Made by a program: the position numbers and the translations under genes
Assembly (NCBI GenBank): GCA_037039925.1
Contig: JAXRKP010001304.1
Location: 72,501-136,500 of the forward strand
Origin: Doris montereyensis
Lineage: Eukaryota > Mollusca > Gastropoda > Nudibranchia > Dorididae
Length of the DNA stretch: 64,000 nt
Direction: 5' to 3'
Part shown: positions 57,955-64,000 of the stretch, in pieces
Position numbering within the stretch: position 1 is the first letter of the stretch
Layout: each line of letters opens with the position of its first letter
The notes under the pieces: generated by a model
Told to the model about the DNA's origin: nothing
Database searches by the model: none
What the model saw: only the letters and a program-made list of their open reading frames with translations

Positions 57955-58040
57955 TTCAACAAAGACACAGTGAGGTGAAAGACAAACGGAAAGACGTAAG
58001 ACCTGCCGGTAGTACACGCCAACCGACCACCGTAACCTGC
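57955..58040 (-). mobile_element. Family S repeat, partial copy
   Basis: Plus-strand GTGAGGTGAAAGACAAACGG, AAGACGTAAGACCTGCCGG, TAGTACACGCCAACCGACCA preserves only the right half of the family. Confidence 0.55.
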
Positions 58041-58429
58041 GGAATGCCACCTTAAAGTGGCCGGGTGTCTTGGCTCAAGCAACCAAACAGTAGAGTTCAT
58101 TAGGCTATAGAAGCCTTGGCTTTACAAAGAGCTCTCCTTGGTACCCAATATAATTTCAATGTGACTCTAGATGGTCAAGGAAATGAAACCGCAGGCTAGA
58201 GTAGCCAACCCTTTGGCCAGCTGAGGCTTGAGCAAATGGGATGGTCACCGTTTCAGGATCCTTTCGGAGCTCAAACCATTAATGCTCATGACCGCAATAT
58301 GGCGAGTTCTAGATGAGTCTTATTGTTCCTCCTCCTCCTCCTTCCTTTTCTCCATCATCACTGTTTAATGTGCCCCCTCGCCCCCCCCCCTTTTTCAACA
58401 CTTATACGCACACATAATATGATTGATTG

Positions 58430-58515
58430 ATTGGCATTTACCCTGTCCATTTGCGGGGATCTTAGAATGAATCAAGACGACCTACCAGTAGCACCAGCCA
58501 ACCGCACGCGCGCAC
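58430..58515 (-). mobile_element. Family S repeat, shortened copy
   Basis: Plus-strand GGCATTTACCCTGTCCATTT, GCGGGGATCTTAGAATGAAT, CGACCTACCAGTAGCACCAG, CCAACCGCACG; the middle AAACAGCAAGATGAAAG block is deleted. Confidence 0.75.
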
Positions 58516-58841
58516 ATACACACACACACATATACACACACACATGATTTATCTTGCACATACAGAATTGAATTAACGTCAAAACACATCGCTTAATGGA
58601 TGGTTTACATTTGATTTCAAAATTTTTATTTCATGATGTTTCATTGTAATCCTTTTCGCTGGTAATTGTTAAAATTGAAATATTGACTATTTGTTTTTAT
58701 CTGATCAGAGCGTTTGCCATTGTATGATAAAAACGAAGTTAAGAATATTACAAAGATGAATGTTTTATGGTAGTATTTTGATAGCAAGAAAAAAAAGCGC
58801 TTTTGGACACGTGTTCATTGACTTAGCAATGGATGGTAATA

Positions 58842-59577
58842 CAGTGGTCTCCGTCTAAAAGGCCGCCGCCTAAGAGGCCGGTCGGGCTAAAGGCCGCTTT
58901 TTCCGTGTAATGGATTTTACCTCTCATCATTATGCCGTTTCGAAAACATTCAGTCCAGCTAAAGGGGTCATTGTTTTCTTTCGTCGGACAGCCTAAAATC
59001 AGTACATCAAAACAAAACGTCAAATTCAGATCGGCAATGCCGTGTTTCTCTCTTTCTGAAAAATGTCATTGTAGATCTACATAATGTAGGCTTAGAATCC
59101 ATACTAGCTGCTACCTAGCCGCTGTCTCACGGGGTAAACCAGACGATTGACTTCTAGTTCAGTTTCGCAACGGCACACGAAACTTTCCTGCCAAATCTAC
59201 CATCTACATGGAACCATCTTGACCAGATCAAAGGCACCCCATATCGATGCAAACTAAAAGCAAGATAAATGACTAATGATTATCTGGCTTTAGGCATGGC
59301 AGGCCTTATCGTTTGATGCAACGGTTACTTAGTGTTGGGATTAGTAGAGGAAACTAAGAGGAATACAATTTTCAAGGAATGTACACTTGTTTCGTTTTTC
59401 TTAATCATTCTCATATTATGTCCTCCTCCTTTGAGCATGACCGCTACCTCAAGGTCAGACCGATAAACGCTATGTAATGCTTCTCTAGGCTACACCCCCA
59501 TGCCTAAAAGACCGCCTGGCTAAGAGATCACTCTTTTTTTGCCTTTCGAGGACCGGCCTCTTAGGCCGAGACCACTG
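58842..59577. mobile_element. 736-bp non-autonomous DNA transposon with TIRs and TA target site
   Basis: The left end after TA is CAGTGGTCTCCGTCTAAAAG. The right end, read inward on the minus strand after TA, is CAGTGGTCTCGGCCTAAGAG, followed on both sides by GGCCGGTC-type sequence. The ends are imperfect terminal inverted repeats of about 30 bp, flanked by TA as in the Tc1/mariner and pogo superfamily (CAGT start). The interior has no transposase frame. Confidence 0.75.
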
Positions 59578-59986
59578 TAGTTATAAAAATCTATAATTGG
59601 CTTGCACCTAAAAATTTGATGATGGAAGAATGATTGGCCAACGCCTACAAGCAAAAGAAAAATAATAACGAGAAAAAACAGATAAAAGGCTTAAACAAAA
59701 CTTTGAACATGGCATCTCTTGCAAACTACATGTTCGCTAGTTTTTTCCACTTTATTTTGTCCCCCCCCCCCCCCATTTTTCTCGCTATTTGTACGAGGCA
59801 ATTAGAATTCTTTTACATACACGCGTTTTCTCTTTCAGAATTCCGAGGTGCTTATCATCCTTCCTTGACGTTTGTTTCTCACTTTCTCTCTATATGAACC
59901 TTATCTTTCCCAGAATTAATGGTTAGCTTGAGGCTATAATACATCTACTTGCTTTCTTCTTTTCTTTTCTTTATTTTTCGTTAAAG

Positions 59987-60201
59987 TTAAAGGGCGTGCA
60001 GTCTTGCACCGCGTCTCTTGTTGTTGCTCGTGAAGCAGACTTTCTTTTCAGGGAAGAAGATGAGACCGGAAGCGTGTTCAATCTGACACAGAGGGGTCAG
60101 GTAGTCCGTCAGATTGATTTGTGCGTCATCGTCTGGAGTGGCATTGGGCATCATGTAGGATTCAGTTCTAAGGTGCCGTCGTGAGTCTCTATGATAATAA
60201 C
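59987..60201 (-). CDS. ENDOG: Endonuclease G-like nuclease, last exon (frameshifted)
   Basis: From acceptor ccttcctccag the exon reads VIIIETHDGTLEL, then, one base off, ESYMMPNATPDDDAQINLTD and YLTPLCQIEHASGLIFFPEK, ending RRGARLHAL and TAA. It matches the C-terminus of endonuclease G (TYVMPNAPVDEAIPLERFLV, then PIESIERASGLLF). One G is missing at GAACTGAATCC, where CTGGAATCC is expected. The family are DNA/RNA non-specific ββα-metal nucleases of the mitochondrial intermembrane space. The catalytic DRGH box lies upstream, outside the window. Confidence 0.88.
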
Positions 60202-60344
60202 CTGGAGGAAGGGACACACATGCACGTATATAACAAAGATGTTGCCATAGCTAACTTGAGCAATAACGTTTGGACACAAACTATGTCTTTCAACAATAAT
60301 ATGCGAAAAGTGAGATTTCACAAAGAAATAAGAAATAACTTTCT

Positions 60345-60450
60345 TTCCGTTGAAATTTACTCTGTCCACCGTATGAAATGATCTCACGGTGAATCAAAAG
60401 AGGAAAGACGTGAAAGAGCGGAGTGAAAGAAGTACTTAACAGGAAGCGCC
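60345..60450 (-). mobile_element. Family S repeat in the EndoG-like last intron
   Basis: Plus-strand TTGAAATTTACTCTGTCCAC, ATGATCTCACGGTGAATCAA, AAGAGGAAAGACG, GAAAGAAGTACTTAAC, CGCCCGTCATCC. Confidence 0.7.
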
Positions 60451-60514
60451 CGTCATCCACTCACGACAATTAAACACGTGATGTTCAGGGACTCTCCGTC
60501 AGGACACTAGCATG

Positions 60515-61560
60515 GACTCATTCCCTCCTCGCTTTGTCCGCCGTCAACGCGACTGTAGGTTGTTGATTTGGCAGTGTCTTCCCTCCTCTTGCTGTTTCGT
60601 CTTTCTTAAAATGTTGCTGAGTTTTAGGCATGTCCATTCACGGATGTTATTTCCCCATCTTTTCCTCTTTCTTCTTTCTTGGACTGCCTTACAGGAATGT
60701 TTTTGCAAATCCTTCTGTTACTGTGACATGCGGATACCATTTTTAATTTTCGTCTTTTTACGGTGGTTCTAAGATTGTCGTAGGGCCCAATGGTTTGTTG
60801 GTATTCTGTTGCGCCATTCACCTATGTTATTGTCCCATCTTTTCCTCTTTTTTTTTCTTGGACTGTGCCTTGCAGAACTGTGTTTGCAAGTTCTTCTGTT
60901 ATTGTAACATGCCCACACCACTTTTAGTTGGGTTTTTTTTTACTGTAGTTCGAAGATTTTCGTAGGGCCCAATAGGTTGTTGGTATTCTGTTACGTCCAC
61001 CTTCGTTGTATATGTGGCTTGCTAAGAAATATGAGTTTTCCGATGCATTTGATCTATATTGCTTTTATTCTTCTTTGCAACTCTGCAGTGGGAGTGCACA
61101 ATTCGCAGGCATCTAAGAATATAGATTTGGCAAGGAGCGCATCAATCTGATCTCGGAGCTGAACGAGGTATTTTTATCTTTTCATATGGTATTGACAGTG
61201 CTGTAATGTCTATGAAGTCATGCATGCTACTTCTTGGATCCCTGGTCCGATGCAATGGTAAGCTTTGAACTGTTTCCAACTTCTGGTCGCTGACTCATAT
61301 CAGTGCTGACGCCGTTAGTGTTGCTGGTCACCGGTTTGGTCAATTTTCTCTGATGTCCTGGCATTCGCTTTATTCAAGCATTCTACAGGGCCAACGAGCT
61401 TTTTTTCCTGATCCTGCTAATCCATCGATGTCATCTGCGAAGTGGTGGTTTGGGATCATCCTGCCACCAATGATGACTGATCCATCATGATGGTCTAGTG
61501 CGGCAGTCATAATTCTCTTAAGGGAGATGTTGACAAGAGAGTAGGCAGCCATGCATTACT
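60515..61560 (-). mobile_element. Third LINE type: reverse transcriptase fragment
   Basis: Minus-strand frames read SLVNISLKRIMTAALDHHDG, SVIIGGRMIPNHHFADDIDG (catalytic ADD box as FADDIDGLAG), then FLDACELCTPTAELQRRIKA, and two diverged copies of a GLAKTFLQG..RKKKEKM tail at about 60640-60740 and 60820-60920. The series matches a common invertebrate RT type with LFNIFLERIM and RFADDIDGLA. Broken and inactive. Confidence 0.8.
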
Positions 61561-61609
61561 TCTAGTATTGTTCTAACCACTCTCCAATACCGCTTGTATA
61601 GAAGATTTG

Positions 61610-61725
61610 CGCCGTCCACCATATGTGGTGATCAAAGGGCGAATTAAGAGAAAACAGCAAAATGAAAGATAAGTGAAAGGAAAGCAGTAGGACCTACCAG
61701 TAGTTCACACTAACCGCCCACCTTT
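61610..61725 (-). mobile_element. Family S repeat, copy
   Basis: Plus-strand CCGTCCACCATATGTGGTGA, AGGGCGAATTAAGAGAAAAC, AGCAAAATGAAAGATAAGTG, GCAGTAGGACCTACCAGTAG, CACACTAACCGCCCACC. Confidence 0.85.
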
Positions 61726-62018
61726 TGTAGTATAAACACTTATAGTAACATCACATAATGTGATGTTAAGAAAATTTAAAAAAGAAAGCAGAGGGGGAGG
61801 GGAAAACCGGGAATGGAAGACATCAAGGAGAGGGATAAGAGTATACACGAAAAGAGATTAAAACGAAGAAAGACGCGAAAAGAAAAAGACAAACATTCAA
61901 TATAGGAAAAGAAAATCTAGAAGATTACATAAACCTATAGGAAGGGATAAATATTACAAGAAAGAACTTAAGCGGTGTTTCAAACGCTCCTTTTAAATCT
62001 TTGTGCTGGTTTTTTTAA
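61726..62018. other. EndoG-like last intron, purine-rich
   Basis: GAAAAGA-rich DNA, no feature recognised. Confidence 0.5.
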
Positions 62019-62430
62019 TCCGGTAAATTTACCATGTCTTGTAAATACTAAATGGTCTTCTTACATCCTGGTAAATTTATCATGCAGTATCTATAAAGTC
62101 AGGTAAATCTAGCATAGGTTTTAAAATCTTGTAAACCTTTCAAACGGTGATCTTTAAGTATGATAAATTTATCAAGTGGTGCTTTCAAAGTCTGGTAAAT
62201 CTATCACGTGGCGTTTTAAAAATCTGGTAGATACATCCAGTGGTGTTTTTAAAGTTTGATAAATCTATCAAATGAATTTTTAAATTCTGGTAAATCTATA
62301 TAAGTCTGGTAAGCACATCGAGTGGTGTTTTATAATCCGGTAAATATATGAAGTGCTGTTTTAAAATCTGGTAAATATACCAAGCGGTGTTGCAAAACTG
62401 TGGTAAATTTATCAAGTGGTGTTTTAGCTT
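62019..62430. repeat. Minisatellite of about 37 bp, about 11 diverged units
   Basis: A unit of the form CTGGTAAATCTATCAAGTGG, TGTTTTAAAAT recurs at 31-40 bp spacing from 62028 to 62427. The GGTAAAT.TATCA core is kept in nearly every unit, and GGTAAATTTA..A is partly self-complementary. Confidence 0.9.
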
Positions 62431-62729
62431 TGTTTACCCACGCCCATTATGAGCGTTGGTTTCGTGGTTTGGATCCGAATATATTGTCAAGTTAACCTGT
62501 AGATAATTCACACTATGTTTTATTTACTTTTGTTAGTCCATCTCCGTTAGATCTTAATTCATGATCCACTATCCCTAGGATGAGAACATGGTCTTTATGC
62601 GTGAAAAAATGTCCGATTATTATAGGGATGATCACGCTGAGATTTATACCCGAAATTTTGCATTTCCAAGGCAGGGATGGCATTACCCCAATGATTGAGC
62701 TGCCAGACTTGGGATCCCGGGATATCTTT

Positions 62730-62850
62730 CATTGATACTACCCGGTCCTCCATATGCGATGATCTCAGGGTGCATTCAGAACGAACAGCAAGATGAAAGG
62801 CATGTGAAAAAAGTGAAAAGGAAAGAAGTAGGACCGATCCTACCTATGGA
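62730..62850 (-). mobile_element. Family S repeat, copy
   Basis: Plus-strand CCGGTCCTCCATATGCGATG, ATCTCAGGGTGCATTC, GAACAGCAAGATGAAAGGC, GAAAGAAGTAGGACCGATCC. It lacks the TTTAAATTTACCC end. Confidence 0.75.
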
Positions 62851-62963
62851 TCGTAAAACTTTGGGTTCAATTGAATTCATAAAAGCAATTTAGATTGGAG
62901 CATATCATTATCAATGGAAGGAACATTATATGACAAAATGTTAAAATGTCATTTAATATTCAC

Positions 62964-63042
62964 CTTGAAAAAATGAGATGGCACCGACACCTCTCCCTCG
63001 CCAAGAACATCGTATTTCATCATTCCCTTGTTGTCTATATTG
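62964..63042 (-). CDS. ENDOG: Endonuclease G-like nuclease, penultimate exon
   Basis: From acceptor ccttacag it reads NIDNKGMMKYDVLGEGEVSV and PSHFFK, then donor gtgaat. This matches VKYQVIGKNHVAVPTHFFK of endonuclease G almost residue for residue. Phase 2 in, 0 out, joining VIII of the last exon as HFFK-VII. No lesion in this exon. Confidence 0.92.
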
Positions 63043-63084
63043 CTGTAAGGAGGGATACAAAATAAAGAAGGTTTTAACTGCTAT

Positions 63085-63125
63085 TCATCTGTCTGTCTGT
63101 CTAGATGTCTGTCTATCTATCTATC

Positions 63126-63168
<43 letters not shown>

Positions 63169-63430
63169 GTCTGTCTGTCAGTGTGTTTATTTATCTATCT
63201 ATAGAACTAGCTATCTATCTATATTCTATCTATGTATCTATTTATCTATCTATCAAAAAAAATTATTATCTATATATATATGAATCATCCATTTATCTAT
63301 CTATCTATCAACATCCATATATATCTATCCAACATCCATCCACCTATCTATTTACTATCAACATCCATCCACCTATCTATATATCTATCCATCCATCCAT
63401 CCATCATCCATCCATCCATCCATCCATCTT
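63085..63430. repeat. (ATCT)n / (ATCC)n / (GTCT)n tetranucleotide array
   Basis: CTGT units at 63087-63115, CTAT units to about 63175, then degenerate CTAT and CATC mixtures to 63427. The three overlapping frames through it are not genes. Confidence 0.97.
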
Positions 63431-63711
63431 TATTCTGAAGACGTAGATTCTTGATTGTTCATGGGATTGATACAACAGTGCTTTCTGTCTATCTGTGTCC
63501 GGGCTCTCCCAGTAGCCATCGCTCCAAACAACGAATCCACAAGGCAGTGGGGCAGTTCCCAAACAAGGCTATGTATCTAACCAAAGATATATATACTCTA
63601 GATAATTTCCAACGTTAGCGATATACACAATAATTGCATCCCCACCCCTATCTAAAAATTAGAACAGGTTTCTCGAAGTTTTCTGAATTACTTCTAATAG
63701 AAAGAACTTAC
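63431..63711. other. EndoG-like intron, no other feature
   Basis: Nothing recognised. Confidence 0.5.
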
Positions 63712-63808
63712 CTTGGCAAGAACAGGGTCCGGAGCACACGTACACACTTTGTGTTCTCTGACCAGTTTCTCACGGATGTAGCACTGCAGCTCAAACCAGG
63801 GCCCACAG
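63712..63808 (-). CDS. ENDOG: Endonuclease G-like nuclease, upstream exon (two one-base losses)
   Basis: From acceptor tgggtttag it reads CGPWFELQCYIREKLVREHK. After adding one base to an A-run, it reads VYVCSGP, and after adding one base to a C-run, LFLP plus AG. This matches the WNNLEKYSRSLTR to VYVCTGPLFLP stretch of endonuclease G. Phase 2 out is then exactly what the next exon needs. As written, the two losses put VCTCAPDPVLAK in the wrong frame. More 5' exons must lie beyond 64000. Confidence 0.8.
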
Positions 63809-64000
63809 CTAAACCCAGGGACCTATCAGGCAGTCAAAGAAAAGATTGACAATAGCAATACATTTAAATGTGTCAAACTATTGCAAACGTAGAAGAATAT
63901 TGTTTTTGTATGTATATATAAATCAAAATCCGATTTGTGCATGTTGTAACAAAGTACTCTATCGTGAATTCTAGTGTGTGTAGCAAAATCGAGCCCCCCC
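63809..64000. other. EndoG-like intron at the right edge
   Basis: Intronic sequence upstream of the last visible exon. The window ends in a C-run. Confidence 0.6.

Overview
This is animal nuclear DNA. It is AT-rich and intron-rich, packed with microsatellites, tRNA-derived SINEs and decayed non-LTR retrotransposons. No bacterial operon, CRISPR array or intact viral gene was seen. Protein similarity, SINE style and dense TCTAGA/AGATCT runs fit a lophotrochozoan, most likely a mollusc; that is an inference.

Two real genes can be supported, both on the minus strand. (1) A far-upstream-element-binding protein (FUBP/KHSRP/Psi family) fills 41458 down to 8596: an N-terminal exon with a KRPLDDG motif, four KH domains, a Gly/Pro-rich linker and a C-terminus with two tyrosine-rich YM motifs. 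It is assembled here from about 18 exons over 33 kb, including a 9-nt microexon, a 20-nt exon present in two tandem copies, and one GC-AG intron. (2) The C-terminal half of an endonuclease G-like mitochondrial nuclease lies at 63808 down to 59987 in three exons; its catalytic N-terminal half must lie past the right edge.

Both genes show the same oddity. Splice sites and domain sequence are well kept, but the reading frame is broken by single-base losses, mostly in short homopolymers, plus one 8-nt loss in KH4. Because two unrelated genes share the pattern, unpolished long-read consensus is the simplest explanation, with pseudogenisation as the alternative.

Layout: 1-2145 tandem repeat, SINEs and AT-rich DNA; 2146-8595 repeat-poor AT-rich DNA that may be the FUBP 3' UTR; 8596-41458 FUBP, with introns holding LINE, SINE and segmental duplications; 41459-41700 FUBP promoter; 41770-59986 an intergenic repeat field (inverted SINE pair, two LINE types, a 950-bp TC array, many trinucleotide arrays, a TIR element at 58842-59577); 59987-64000 the endonuclease G-like 3' half, with a LINE and a 37-bp minisatellite in its last intron. 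The least explained elements are a dispersed repeat with a hammerhead-ribozyme-like core (four copies, two forming a large foldback at 26.47-27.30 kb), and a short repeat present in more than a dozen copies, all in one orientation.
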